Of a DNA stretch of 64,000 bases, positions 30,236 to 41,900 are shown one piece after another. The translations under genes were made by a program, and so were the position numbers. Positions within the stretch are counted from its first letter, which is position 1, and every line of letters begins with the position of its first letter. The stretch covers positions 1 to 64,000 of the forward strand of contig JAGPVT010000052.1 in the NCBI GenBank assembly GCA_018066865.1, in the 5' to 3' direction. The stretch is from Marinobacter sp. GTDB lineage: Bacteria > Pseudomonadota > Gammaproteobacteria > Pseudomonadales > Oleiphilaceae. The notes below the pieces were generated by a model. That model was not told the DNA's origin. It worked only from the letters and a program-made list of their open reading frames with translations, and ran no database searches.

Positions 30236-31324
30236 TCACTGCGCCTTATAACCGGTCAGTTCCATGTAACCCGCGCCAGAATGACTGCCTGACACACTGA
30301 CCGGGCTTTCCCAATAGGGGTAAAGCCCCCGGTTAAGATAATCGCCGGGTGGTGCATTCAGCTCCAGGTCTGTTTGATACTTCGGAATGCTGAGCTGCCA
30401 GCGCACAGGTACGCCCTTGCGCCGATCCAGCTCGTTAAGACTCAACTCTTCAGAGCTTAATGGCACGGGATCACCTTCTGCGGGAAGCCAGGTGCCTGAT
30501 AAAAAGCTCCCGTTTTCATCCCGCAAACGGAACGCCATTAACTTATCGCCGCTATCCAGATGCAGCGCAAACCAGTCCCAGCCTTTCTGCCCGGCTTTCA
30601 GCAGCTGGCTGCTCCATTCCCGATCGAACCAGCCCTTTCCCCTGACCGCCAACACCTCGCCATCCAGCGTCACCTCGCCCCTAATGGCAATATCCACCAG
30701 GCTGAAATACATCGAGCCTTCGCCACTGGCGGATTTGGCGCTGAAGCCCTGCTGCCCGTGAGCGACGGGCGCGCCCTCAATGTTGAGAGTCAGATCATAG
30801 CTCCAACCCTCACCTAGAGCTTGCAGTTGCCAGCGATCGTTATCAGCGTTGCCGCTCAACCGCCAGTTATCCAGCCACACCTGAAACGGAACGGCCGTGG
30901 CTCCCGCCGTACCCATGTCGCCACGGGCAAGCTTTTCCGCAAAATAGTGTTGGCCCCTCCAGCTCACCGCGCCATGAGCCATCCAGGCAGCTTGCAGCGG
31001 CCAGTCGGTTGCAGCCGGCACAGGCTCGGTTGCAGCTCTGGGCTGGAGTGCCTGGCGGAACTGCGTCCATTGCAGCCCTAGCGGCTCACCCGCGCCAGTT
31101 TCAAGATTTGCAGTAAGGTACCACCACTCAATGCGGTGCTGCGGATGCGGCCCGAAATCGGCAGGAAAGCTCAGCCGATCCCCGGGGCCTGGCTGCAAGT
31201 AAGGCGTATCGGCTATGGTGCCTTGCTCAAGCCCTGCCAGACCGGCAAAACCTTCATCCCCGGCGTCGCTGGAACAGCCGGCAAACAAGGAGAAAACCAG
31301 TAGAGAACCGAAGTATCGGATCAT
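30236..31324 (-). CDS. AttH/CrtC-like lipocalin-fold lipoprotein
   Basis: Lipobox FAGC; FPADFGPHPQHRIEWWYLTANLETGAGEPLGLQWTQFR; GKGWFDREWSSQLL. Confidence 0.88.
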   Translation of the reverse strand: MIRYFGSLLVFSLFAGCSSDAGDEGFAGLAGLEQGTIADTPYLQPGPGDRLSFPADFGPHPQHRIEWWYLTANLETGAGEPLGLQWTQFRQALQPRAATEPVPAATDWPLQAAWMAHGAVSWRGQHYFAEKLARGDMGTAGATAVPFQVWLDNWRLSGNADNDRWQLQALGEGWSYDLTLNIEGAPVAHGQQGFSAKSASGEGSMYFSLVDIAIRGEVTLDGEVLAVRGKGWFDREWSSQLLKAGQKGWDWFALHLDSGDKLMAFRLRDENGSFLSGTWLPAEGDPVPLSSEELSLNELDRRKGVPVRWQLSIPKYQTDLELNAPPGDYLNRGLYPYWESPVSVSGSHSGAGYMELTGYKAQ

Positions 31325-33633
31325 CGCTCACCTCCCATCAAAGCGCTGGCAGATACAGGCGCAACAACGGGTCTGCCAAGTTGCCGGCGCATAAGCGCAG
31401 CAATACTCAGACCGATGGCCAGGTTAAGAACAGCCAGCTCCAGCCAAAATACCGGGTACACAGCCATCGGCAACGACCAGCCAAACGCCAAAGGATTGAT
31501 CCGGTGCACCAGTACCCATGTCAGCCAGATACCCAAGGGCAAAGCCAATACAGCGATACCGCCAGTCACTAACAGGGCCAGTCGCAGCAGTTGGCCTGCG
31601 ACTTCCCGTTGCTGCATACCCCAGACCACCAGTAACCGGAAGTACCAGGCTCGGGCTGAGAAAAACACCCAACCCATCATCAGCAACGCAGAGGCTGCCA
31701 GAATCAGGGTAAGCAGAGTCATCGCACGGGTGAGCGCAAACGTCTGATCAAACACACCGGTTGCCAGCTCGCGGATGGTGCCATTGTCTCTCAGGGATAA
31801 CTCATTCACGCCCCAGATCTGTTCAAGTGCACTGGTAACCTGCGTAATTCCAAGTTCGCCGGGCGTCACGGACAAGCTCTCGAAACGGACATCGAAATTA
31901 TCAGGCAGGGTTGCAGCATTCAGAAGCACTTCACCCACCGGGCGACCATAGTCCGGGTAGACTCCCAGTACAGGCAGGGCCCGTGGCTGAGCGCCGAGAG
32001 TCAACTGCACGCTGTCACCTACACCAAGATTCTGCCGGCGCGCCAGCTGCTCGTTAATCATCACACCTTCACCGGAGGCCAGAGCTCCCCAAGGCTGAAC
32101 TGCCGCTTCCAGCAACGCCCATGCGCGCACCAGAGAGCCCACGGGGGCAACCGCCAATACATCCACTTGCGGGCCGCCAGGATTCTCCGCATCTGCCAGT
32201 TGGGCCTTGCCCCGAATCACTCTGTGCCACTGCAGGCCGGGAGCGCTCGCTTGTTGGCCGGTGAGCCATGCCGCGGCTTTGTGCCCGTCAGTCCTGCTGG
32301 GCACTTCGATGTAATAAGCGGCTTCCAGTCGCTGCCCCAGCCAACGATCAAAGGTGTCTTCAAAAGTGGTAACCAAAGCCTGCACCGCAAGCACCATGGC
32401 CAAAGCAAACTGCAAGGCAACCAGTGGTAAAGTCAGGCGACGAACCAGCACGGCTAACTCCCGAAAGCGCCACCGGGCGAGCGGAGCTTTCGAACGACCG
32501 GCGCGCCAAAGGGCCAGATGCGCGATAGCAGCCGGTGTTAGCCAGCCAGCACCAGCGAAAACCAAAGCAACCGCAATAAACACCCAAGGTAGCGAGGGCG
32601 CCAGCCAGGCCATGGCCAACCCGGCTGCAAGCAAAGCGATCGCCAGTGCGGCCCGTGCGGGCAGAGGCAAGGAAAAACGTTCGCGGAACCTGAGTAAAAG
32701 CAGATCCCCCAGGCAGGCAATCACCACCACAGCCAGCATAACCAGCACCGGCGTTATCCATCCCTGCCCTTGGCCGGCATAAAGAGGAATATCGAACAGC
32801 CCATCAAGCGCCTCCCCAAATCCGCTCCCTAGCCCTGCCGCCAGCCAGCGGCCCAGCCACACGCCCGGTACAACACTGACCAGTGACAGCGCAAGAATTT
32901 CCAGCGCCAGCCAACGTTGAACTCGCCCGGGCGGCACGCCAAACCGATGCAGCAGGGCAAAGCTGTCCCGGCGCTGAGCCAGCCCCAGCAAGTAAACGCT
33001 GCGCAATAACAGCGCGGTGATCAGCAGTACCAACACACCCAGAGCTTCGAGATTGAGCACAAAGCTGTCTCCGAGTTCGCCGGTGTCCGGGCTGGCTGAG
33101 AAGGTTTTCAGATAGTAACCACCTGGCAGACCTGTGGTTTGAGTCGTTTCAGGTGTCAGCAGATATAAATGGCTATCGCGGGCACTGATGCTGGCTGCGG
33201 CGTGCACATCCACAAACGGTTTGCCATCCAGAGGCTGATCCAGCGCCTGAGATGCGCCGGTTCCGGCACCGAAACAGTGGGCGGCCAGCGGATCAATCCC
33301 CACAAGGCGGCTACCGGTTTCGGGGGTTACCTCCAGCCAGGGCATAACGCACACACCGGCAAGGCGAAGTGACACAAAGTCTTCAACCACCAAAGCCCGC
33401 CCGTCGTCTCGCACCACCTGCTGGCGTTGTGCCACGGCCCGTTCACTCTGATCCAGGCTTGCTCTGGCCTGGCTGGTGAGATGATTCATACCCGTCCACA
33501 ACATGGTGGCAATAACAATCATGGCCGCCAGAGCAAGCAGTTGCAGGGGATGGCGTCGATAATGGCTGAGCAGGGCCCGGGGCAGGAATAAAGCGGGGAA
33601 GGTGGGCGAAAAGAGAGACGGTAAGCCTTTCAT
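31321..33633 (-). CDS. ABC transporter permease, FtsX/MacB-type duplicated domains
   Basis: ~770 aa, N-terminal TM, large periplasmic regions, two FtsX-like TM clusters; start at Met 33633 gives ATGA coupling. Confidence 0.88.
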   Translation of the reverse strand: MKGLPSLFSPTFPALFLPRALLSHYRRHPLQLLALAAMIVIATMLWTGMNHLTSQARASLDQSERAVAQRQQVVRDDGRALVVEDFVSLRLAGVCVMPWLEVTPETGSRLVGIDPLAAHCFGAGTGASQALDQPLDGKPFVDVHAAASISARDSHLYLLTPETTQTTGLPGGYYLKTFSASPDTGELGDSFVLNLEALGVLVLLITALLLRSVYLLGLAQRRDSFALLHRFGVPPGRVQRWLALEILALSLVSVVPGVWLGRWLAAGLGSGFGEALDGLFDIPLYAGQGQGWITPVLVMLAVVVIACLGDLLLLRFRERFSLPLPARAALAIALLAAGLAMAWLAPSLPWVFIAVALVFAGAGWLTPAAIAHLALWRAGRSKAPLARWRFRELAVLVRRLTLPLVALQFALAMVLAVQALVTTFEDTFDRWLGQRLEAAYYIEVPSRTDGHKAAAWLTGQQASAPGLQWHRVIRGKAQLADAENPGGPQVDVLAVAPVGSLVRAWALLEAAVQPWGALASGEGVMINEQLARRQNLGVGDSVQLTLGAQPRALPVLGVYPDYGRPVGEVLLNAATLPDNFDVRFESLSVTPGELGITQVTSALEQIWGVNELSLRDNGTIRELATGVFDQTFALTRAMTLLTLILAASALLMMGWVFFSARAWYFRLLVVWGMQQREVAGQLLRLALLVTGGIAVLALPLGIWLTWVLVHRINPLAFGWSLPMAVYPVFWLELAVLNLAIGLSIAALMRRQLGRPVVAPVSASALMGGER

Positions 33634-34310
33634 ACGGCGTTCAGGTGGCCGAGATCCAGGCGCTGCTGACAACCGGCAGCAAGCTCGGCATCGTGAGTAC
33701 CCAGTATCAGACTGCAGCCGTGACGGGCCTGAAGATCGAACAACACCCGGGCAACCTCATCGGAGGTATGGCGATCAAGGCTCCCTGTAGGCTCGTCCGC
33801 CAGAATCAGCGCCGGTTCCATGGCAAACACCATGGCCAGAGCTGCGCGCTGGCGCTGACCACCGGATACCTGATCCGGATAACGTTGCGCCAGCTCACCG
33901 ATGCCCAGACGGGTCAGCCAGTCTTCGCTGTTGGCCGGATCACGGCCAGCAAGCTGGGCCCGAAACTGCACATTCTCCAGTAACGACAACGCGGGCATGA
34001 GGTTAGCCTCCTGAAACACCACGCCAATATGCTGCCGGCGCAATGTCGACCAGGCCGTTACGGTTCGACGCGCCGCAGCACCGCCCGCCTCAAAAACCCG
34101 GTCATGCAGAACGATGGTACCGGCATCTGGCAACTCCAGGCCGCACAGCAGGTTCAGCAGGGTGCTTTTGCCAGAGCCAGAGCGACCTGTCAGCGCCAGC
34201 GACTGGCCCTGACCGAGCGTAAACGACAGTTTTTCAATAACCGGGACGGTTTCGTTGCCACTGACAAAGTGCTTGCTCAGCCCCCGAACGGCCAGCAGAG
34301 ATTCAGTCAT
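33630..34310 (-). CDS. ABC transporter ATP-binding protein (LolD/MacB-like)
   Basis: LTGRSGSGKSTLLNLLCGLELPDAG, VSGGQRQRAALAMV, LILADEPTGSLD. Confidence 0.93.
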   Translation of the reverse strand: MTESLLAVRGLSKHFVSGNETVPVIEKLSFTLGQGQSLALTGRSGSGKSTLLNLLCGLELPDAGTIVLHDRVFEAGGAAARRTVTAWSTLRRQHIGVVFQEANLMPALSLLENVQFRAQLAGRDPANSEDWLTRLGIGELAQRYPDQVSGGQRQRAALAMVFAMEPALILADEPTGSLDRHTSDEVARVLFDLQARHGCSLILGTHDAELAAGCQQRLDLGHLNAV

Positions 34311-34334
34311 ACAGGTTCCTCTCCTTACTGCCGT

Positions 34335-37300
34335 TTATGATTCTGCTGCTCCCAGTGGTTCTGCCTCCCCACCACGTCGGCTGGCCCGCCACTCCCGAAA
34401 CTGTTCCAGCCAGGATAGCAGGGCCGGAATAACCAACAGCACCAGCACCGTAGACAACCCCAAACCAAAAGCAATGGATGTGGCCATAGGAATCAGGAAC
34501 TGCGCCTGCAGTGAGGTTTCAAAAAGCAGAGGCAGTAATCCTCCAATGGTGGTCAGCGAGGTAAGCAGAACGGCACGCACCCGCTGCACAGCGGCTTCGT
34601 TCAGCGCCTCGTCAATGCCCAGCCCCTTTTGGCGCTGCTGATTGTAGAAAGACACCAGAATGATCGCGTTGTTCACCACGATACCGGCCAGGCCAAACAG
34701 CCCGAACAGTGATAAAACGGTGAGCTGCAGCCCCATCAGCCAGTGGCCCAGCAGCGCACCCACCAGAGCGAAGGGAATGATCGCCATCACGATCAGCGGC
34801 AGGCTCCAGGATGAAAACACCCAGACCAGTATCACGTACATCAACGCCACCCCGATCAACAGGCCGGTTTTCATATCGGCAATGGTTTCCCGCTGGTCCG
34901 CCGACCGGCCTTCAAAGCTGTAGCGAACGTTGTAGCGGCTGGCGATATCCGGCAACGCATCGGCCTGCAGGCTCTCGATAATCTGAGCCGAGGTGCTCAC
35001 CCGAGTGTTGAGGGCGGAGGTTACTTCTACGGCCAGCCGGCCATCGGCATGGCGCAATGCCTCAAAACCCTGGCGATGATCCAGGTTCATGACCTGTCCG
35101 AGGGGCACAAAGCGCCCATCGGGTATACGTACGGTAACGCGAGACAAAGTAGACAAACGCTCGCGTTGATCCCGGGGCAGCTGCACCCGCACTTCCATCT
35201 CATCACGTCCGTCCTGAAAGATCTGGGCTATCCGGCCATCAAACGCCGCCCGCAACTGGCCTCCCAGGTCCGTTGTGGTGAGGCCCAGCGCCTCGCCATA
35301 GGCACTGGCCTGATAGATCAACTGTTCACGGCCCCAAGGCATGTCGTCTTCCACATCCAGCACACCGGGCAGCGTCGATAACGCCTGCGCCAGTTCTTCT
35401 GCGGCAAACTTCAGGTTTTCCGAGTTGTCACCGGTCAGCCGCACATTCACATCGCGGCCCGGAGGCCCGGCCTGGCGTTCGGAAATGGCCAGGTTATCCA
35501 GTCCGGCCGGCAGGGTCAGGCGACTGCGCCATTCGTTGATGAATTCCGGGTTGCGCACCGGGCGCTGATCCGAAGGCACCAGTTCAATCATGATGGAGCC
35601 CAGCTCATCACCGGCACGAGAGCTTCCGCCTGCGCCAAGCGTGGCGCCTTCCGTGGTAACCGCGTGCAATACGAGCTTGCCACCCAGCGCCGATTCCGTC
35701 TCATTCAGTGCCTTCTGCATATCGGCCATAAAACGGTTAACGGTCTCGCTGTTCGTGCCCGCAACAAAGCTGGCATTGGCGTAGAGCACCGAGGGCTCCG
35801 GTGTCGGGAAAAAGTTGAACCCGAGGCGACCACCGGCGAGCAGCCCCACGGTGACCAGGGCCAAGGCCAGAACGCAGGCCATGGTAATGCCCCGGTGCTC
35901 CAGACTGCGTTGGGAAAATCGTCTGAAGGGTCCGTCGCGAAAGCGATCAAACCAGCGCTCGAAGCCAGCGCGAAAACGCGCAATCGGGTTACGGCTGGGG
36001 CGCGCTGGTTCCTGCGTACCTTTACCCCTGTTCCGGGGGCTAAAGGCGTGCCGCAGGTGCGCCGGCAGCACAATGAAGCACTCCAGCAGCGAGGCGATAA
36101 GTACGCAGATCATGACCACCGGTATATCACCGAGAATATTGCCGATGACGCCGCCCACCACCAGCAACGGCATGAAGGCGGCGACGGTGGTCAACGACGA
36201 CGCCAGCACCGGCCACACCATGCGTTTGGCTGCACCTTCCGAGGCATAAATGGAGGCTTCACCCATGCGGGCGTGAGCGTCCGCATCCTCACCCACCACT
36301 ATGGCATCGTCCACAATCACCCCCAGCGCCATGATCAGCGCAAACAGGGAGATCATGTTGATGGAGCCACCAATAAGCCAAAGCACCCCCAGAGCCGCAA
36401 GAAAGGCCGTCGGAATTCCCACCGCCACCCAGAATGCCACTCGCCCCGGAAGGAACAGATACAGCAGGCACACAACCAGGATCAGGCCGCTGAGGCCGTT
36501 GCTGGTCAAAAGGGAAATGCGGTCGTTCAGAAGCTGCCAGGTCTCATCGTAAACCTCCAGCTGTATCGAAGGTGGCAGTGTTGCCCGTGTCTCGCCGAGC
36601 CATTGCTGCAGAACCTTTGCCGCAGCCAGGGAATTACCGTTTTCCGAACGCTGCAGCTGCAGCTCAATGGCCGGAAAGCCGTTGCGGGTGAGAGTAACCT
36701 GACTGTCCCGATCCTCCTGGCGCACAGTGGCAATATCTCCAAGCCGCAGCTGCGTGCGTTCACCGCTGAGAACAGGCACAGATTCGAACGCCTGCGGGCT
36801 GCGCCGCTGCTCTATCGACCGCAGCTCTCGGGCCGCATCCTGCTGGGCCATTATCCCCGCGGGCAAATCCCGTGAAACCGAAGCCACCCGTTCGGCAATC
36901 TGCCCGAGCGTCAGTCCCAGCGTCTCCAGCCTTTCCACCGGAACCTCAATGCTGATCTGCTGCTCCGGCAAGCCTCTGAAAGACACCCGGTCTATGCCCT
37001 GTTGCAGGAGCTCGTCTTCGTAGCGGTATGCCAGAGCTCGAAGCTCTCTGCGATCAACGTCACCGAACACCAGCATGCGGGCGACAGGCTCGTAGCGCTC
37101 GATCCGGGCAACCCGGGGCTCCTCGGCGTCTGCAGGAAAGTTGTTGAACTCATCCACCTGCTGGCGCACGTCATCCAGTGCGGTGATCGGATTGGTGCCT
37201 TCCTGAAACTCCAGAGTAATGGACGCCACGCTCTGGGCCGAGGTGGATGTCATCTTCTTGAGCCCGTCCACGCTGCGCAAGCGCTGCTCCAGCGGATTGG

Positions 37301-37502
37301 TTATGCCCTGCTCCACATCTTCCGCCGAGGCACCGCTCCAGACCACTTGTACACTGACCACATCCAGCGCAAAGGTGGGGAAAAACTGTACGTTCATGCG
37401 GGTAAGCGCCAGCGCGCCGGCAAGCAGCATCATCAACATCACAAGGTTGCCAGCAACCTTGTGATGGACAAAAAAGCCTATGACGCCTTTTCCGCGCCTC
37501 AT
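34335..37502 (-). CDS. RND efflux permease (AcrB/HAE1 family)
   Basis: 1055 aa; FAL..MALGVIVDDAIVVGEDADAHARMGE; FGLFGLAGIVVNNAIILVSF. Confidence 0.95.
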   Translation of the reverse strand: MRRGKGVIGFFVHHKVAGNLVMLMMLLAGALALTRMNVQFFPTFALDVVSVQVVWSGASAEDVEQGITNPLEQRLRSVDGLKKMTSTSAQSVASITLEFQEGTNPITALDDVRQQVDEFNNFPADAEEPRVARIERYEPVARMLVFGDVDRRELRALAYRYEDELLQQGIDRVSFRGLPEQQISIEVPVERLETLGLTLGQIAERVASVSRDLPAGIMAQQDAARELRSIEQRRSPQAFESVPVLSGERTQLRLGDIATVRQEDRDSQVTLTRNGFPAIELQLQRSENGNSLAAAKVLQQWLGETRATLPPSIQLEVYDETWQLLNDRISLLTSNGLSGLILVVCLLYLFLPGRVAFWVAVGIPTAFLAALGVLWLIGGSINMISLFALIMALGVIVDDAIVVGEDADAHARMGEASIYASEGAAKRMVWPVLASSLTTVAAFMPLLVVGGVIGNILGDIPVVMICVLIASLLECFIVLPAHLRHAFSPRNRGKGTQEPARPSRNPIARFRAGFERWFDRFRDGPFRRFSQRSLEHRGITMACVLALALVTVGLLAGGRLGFNFFPTPEPSVLYANASFVAGTNSETVNRFMADMQKALNETESALGGKLVLHAVTTEGATLGAGGSSRAGDELGSIMIELVPSDQRPVRNPEFINEWRSRLTLPAGLDNLAISERQAGPPGRDVNVRLTGDNSENLKFAAEELAQALSTLPGVLDVEDDMPWGREQLIYQASAYGEALGLTTTDLGGQLRAAFDGRIAQIFQDGRDEMEVRVQLPRDQRERLSTLSRVTVRIPDGRFVPLGQVMNLDHRQGFEALRHADGRLAVEVTSALNTRVSTSAQIIESLQADALPDIASRYNVRYSFEGRSADQRETIADMKTGLLIGVALMYVILVWVFSSWSLPLIVMAIIPFALVGALLGHWLMGLQLTVLSLFGLFGLAGIVVNNAIILVSFYNQQRQKGLGIDEALNEAAVQRVRAVLLTSLTTIGGLLPLLFETSLQAQFLIPMATSIAFGLGLSTVLVLLVIPALLSWLEQFREWRASRRGGEAEPLGAAES

Positions 37503-38749
37503 TCCGCAGCGCTCCCTTTACCTGCATCCGAGTCGGCAATATCCACTTTAAGCCCCGTCAGGGCATTAGGAAGATGGGTAACAATCAACTGTGCACCTAG
37601 TTTCAGCGCCTCACCAGCAATCAAAAGGCGGCGTTCGCCATTGGCGGAGAGCGCCTCTCCCACTCGCTCGACGGTAACGCGCCGCATGCGGCTGTCGTCT
37701 GCAATCAGGTACACGCTGTCTGCGCCATATAAGGCATTAAACGGAATGGCCACAGTTTCGCTGCGCTCTGGCCGCTCAAGGCTGATGGGCAACAAAGCGC
37801 CCGGGCGCAGGCCCCCTGAATCCCCGGCCAGCGCAAGAATCACTTCCGTACCGGCCGGGTCGCTGGTGCCGGCAAAGCGCTTGAGCTGAAAACGAATCTC
37901 TCGCTTATCGCTGTATGCAAAGAGCTCCTGGCCCTCCGCCAGCGCTCCGAGCAGTTCGGCCCGGTACCTGTCCGGCACTCTGGCCCGGAGCTCAAGGCCC
38001 TTTATGGCGTATACCGAGAGCAGTTTCTGGTTTCTCGATACCTGATCACCCACGGCCACCTGAACATCCGTCACCACACCATCAAACGGAGCAATAACCC
38101 GAGCTCGTTCGGCATCCCGCTGGGTGGTCGCAAGCGTTGCCGCAGCCTGGGCCAGCCGGGCCTCCAGGCTTTGTCGCCGCGCCGGATGCTCTTCAATGGC
38201 GCGCTGGCGAATACTGACGGTGAGCTCGGCCCTGGCCGCAACGTCGGTTACGCTCTCCAGGTTCTCAAGGGAGGCAAGGTTACGACCTACCAGCGAGCGG
38301 GTGCGCTCCAACTGCCGACGGGCATTGGCCAGAATCGCCTGTTCGCTTTTCAGCGCGGCCTGATCATTGCGGTAGCGCACCTGTTCCGAGCGGATCTGCG
38401 CCTCAAGATCGGCCACCTGGGCTTTCGCTTGGGCCAGTACTGGCTCAATATCCAGAGCATCCAGAGCCACCAGCAGTTCACCGGCATTCACCCGCTGCCC
38501 CTCTGTCACTGGCCGTTCACCAATGCGACCGGCCAGAGTGGCAACCACCGACACCTGCTCTGGCGCCACCACCTCGCCGTAAAGAGGCAGCACCGGTGTG
38601 TGAGCGCCTGGTTCAACGACCTGAACCTGCACCCGCCAACTGCGTTCGGTGGCACTCACTTGTGCCGGCTCCGGGCGAGTCATTTTCAGGAACAGGAAAC
38701 CCAGAACACCGACTGCCAGAATAATTACGGGTATAAGTCGTTTGGACAT
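37499..38749 (-). CDS. RND periplasmic adaptor (membrane fusion protein)
   Basis: 416 aa; TLAGRIGERPVTEGQRVNAGELLVALD, coiled-coil, VIAPFDGVVTDVQVAVGDQVS. Confidence 0.94.
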   Translation of the reverse strand: MSKRLIPVIILAVGVLGFLFLKMTRPEPAQVSATERSWRVQVQVVEPGAHTPVLPLYGEVVAPEQVSVVATLAGRIGERPVTEGQRVNAGELLVALDALDIEPVLAQAKAQVADLEAQIRSEQVRYRNDQAALKSEQAILANARRQLERTRSLVGRNLASLENLESVTDVAARAELTVSIRQRAIEEHPARRQSLEARLAQAAATLATTQRDAERARVIAPFDGVVTDVQVAVGDQVSRNQKLLSVYAIKGLELRARVPDRYRAELLGALAEGQELFAYSDKREIRFQLKRFAGTSDPAGTEVILALAGDSGGLRPGALLPISLERPERSETVAIPFNALYGADSVYLIADDSRMRRVTVERVGEALSANGERRLLIAGEALKLGAQLIVTHLPNALTGLKVDIADSDAGKGSAAE

Positions 38750-38904
38750 CGTGTGTTAGCCAGCCAAGGTAAATGAAGATCCCCCACAGGACGGGGCGAT
38801 TCATATTAAGGGTGCAACTCGGAGTACTATACGTTTGTACGCAGAAGATCATGCCAACATGCTCAGCGCAACCGCCATTAACACTCGCAATGTGATGCTT
38901 TCAG

Positions 38905-41900
38905 CTAGACCCACTTACGCCTGGCCAACGTGTAATACAACAGTGGCACCACCACAACGGTCAGCAGGGTGGAGAGCGCAAGCCCGAATATCAGAGAAAT
39001 CGCCAGCCCGTTGAAAATCGGATCATTGAGAATGAAGTAAGCGCCTACCATCGCCGATATGGCCGTCAGGGCTATCGGCTTGATGCGCACAGCACCGGCC
39101 AGAACCACGGCCCTGTCCAACTCAACGCCTTCTTCCAGAAGCTGCTGGATAAACACCACCAGCAAAATGGAGTTACGTACGATAATGCCTGCCAGAGCAA
39201 TCATGCCAATCATGCTGGTGGCGGTGAATTCACGGCCCAGCATCGCGTGCCCGGGCATAATGCCGATCAGGGTCAGAGGAATAGGCGCCATAATCACCAG
39301 TGGCAGGATATACGAGCGGAATTGCGCCACCAGCAGCACAAAAATCATGAATATACCTACGCTGTAAGCGGCCCCCATATCCCGGAAGGTTTCATAGGTA
39401 ATCTGCCACTCACCGTCCCATTTGAGCGTGCCTTTTTCCGGCAAGGGTGGCTGATCAATAAAGAACTGTTCCGGCGCACCCTCCTGCTGTTCCAGACGCG
39501 ACACCATTGCGAACATGCCGTACAAAGGTGAATCCACTGCGCCCGCCATATCAGCGGTTACATAGGTCACGGGTAGCAGGTTCTTGTGGTAGATGGCGCC
39601 CATCCAGTCGGCTTCGAGCACTTGGGCAATGCTGGCCAGAGGCACCAGATTACCGGTGCGGCTGCGCACCTGCAGAGACATAAGCACCGATGGCTGCGCC
39701 TTGTCGGCATCTTCAAGAGTTACCCGAATAGGCACCGGATATTTTGCGTGATCATCGTGCAAAAAGCTGACGTTCATGCCTCCCAGTGCCATCTGCAAAG
39801 CCTCAACGACCTGTGCCTGAGACACACCCAAACGGGCAGCCCGGGCACGATCCACTTCAATTTCCCATTGGCGTGTGGGGGCTTCCAGCGTGGTGTCGAT
39901 ATCCACCAACCCCTGTACTTCAGCCATACCGGCTGCTATGGAACGAGCCAGTTCAGCGCGCTGGTCAGGGTCGGTACCGTAAATCTCCGCCACCACTGGC
40001 GACAGCACAGGCGGCCCCGGTGGCACTTCAACAATCTTGACGCTGGCATCGTACCTCTTCCCAATGGCGGTCAAGGGCTCCCGCAATGCTTGGGCAATGT
40101 CGTGGGACTGGCGGGGACGCACGCTCTCATGGCTGAGGTTTACCTGAATATCGCCCTGATACGGGTCGCTACGCAGGTAATACTGGCGTACCAGACCATT
40201 GAAGTTAATGGGCGCGGCAGTGCCAGCATAGCTCTGCCAGCTGGTCACTTCATCAACAGTCTCCAGATAATGCCCCATCTCCATAAGCACCCGCTGGGTC
40301 TGTTCAACCGGCGTGTGTTCAGGCATATCAACCACAATCTGGAATTCGGATTTATTATCGAAGGGCAGCATCTTCATGATGACTGCCTGAAACGCCGGCA
40401 AGGAGGCCGCAGCCAGCGTCAGCAGGATCACCCCAAGCGCCAGAAAGCGACGACGCCAACGGTGGTCACCCAGAAACGGTGTAAGTATACCCCCGAAGAA
40501 TTTCAGGGACATAGGGCTGACACCATCGGCCGAACTGCCGGCTTCTTCCGCTTCCGTGGCGGTTTCGCCTTTCTGGTGTTTCAACAGCCGCAAGGCCAGC
40601 CAGGGCGCAACCACAAAGGCAACGATCTGGGACAGCACCATACCGGCGGATGCGTTGATGGGAATGGGGCTCATATAAGGCCCCATCAGGCCTGTTACGA
40701 ACGCCATGGGTAGCAGGGCAGCCATAATGGTAAGGCTGGCCATAATGGTGGGCGTGCCCACTTCGTCCACCGCCACCGGAATGATATCCCGAACCGGAAG
40801 GTTGGAATTACGGATCCGGCGGTTGATATTTTCCGTGATCACGATGCCGTCGTCCACCAGAATCCCGATGGAGAAAATCAGTGCGAACAGGGAAACCCGG
40901 TTTAACGTAAACCCCCAGGCCCAGGAGAACACCAGCGTCAGCAACAGCGTGATCAGTACAGCTATGCCAACAATCAGTGCCTGGCGCCAGCCCATGGCCA
41001 CCAGTACCAGCAACACCACGAACAGAGTGGCTGATATCAGGTCAGAAATGAGCTTTTTGGCCTTCGCAGAGGCGGTTTCGCCGTAATCCCGGGTAACAAT
41101 AACTTCCACACCCTCAGGCAGGGCGCGGTTGCGAATCCGTTCAAGCCGCTGCTCAATCGCGGTTGTGATATCCACGGCGTTTTGCCCGGGTTTCTTGGCC
41201 ACCGCCAGAGTCACTGCCGGGTATACGTCACCAGGCGTACCGATGCTGTCCGTGTCCGCTGCAGGCCCGAAACCGGTCATTACGCTCTGGTCGGCAACGG
41301 TGCCGCCGCGGCTGACGTTTGCTACGTCGTCCAGGTACACGGCTGCGCCGTTGTGCATGCCGACAACGAGGCGGCGCACATCGTTTGCGTTCTCCAGCAG
41401 TGTGCCTGCCTGAATCGGAATGGAGAGGTTGTCGCGGGTAATGCGGGCTTCCTGGCTGCTGCTGTTGGCGGCTCTCAGAGCATCGCGAATATCGCTGAGG
41501 GTAAGGTTAAACCCGGCAAGCAAGGCTGGATCAAAATGAATATCAACCCGGTCGGGCACGCCGCCCACGGTGTAGACATCCCGGGTTCCGGGCACACGCT
41601 TGAGCGCGACTTCCAGCATGTGGGCCAGGCGGGTGAGTTCTTCTCCAGTATGCCCATTGACCGGATCATAAAGGGTCAGTGTCATCACCGGTACATCATC
41701 AATGCCTTTGGGCTTGATGACCGGCTGAGTGGCGCCCAGATCCGGCGGCAGCCAGTCCTGGTTCGAATACACCTGATTATAAAGCTGGACCAGCGCTTCG
41801 TTTCGTGGAATGCCAACTTCAAACTGCACAGTAATAACGGCCTGACCCTGGCGGGACACGGAATACACGTGTTCAACGCCAGCAATTTCGCTCATCACCT

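Noticed and set aside
35664-36875. 403-aa plus-strand ORF (and 35815-36249)
   Set aside because: Antisense to the RND permease at 34335-37502; low-complexity His/Gln/Arg-rich translation typical of a shadow ORF
39586-40713. 375-aa plus-strand ORF (also 41182-42069)
   Set aside because: Antisense to the RND permease at 38905-42135; no recognisable domain
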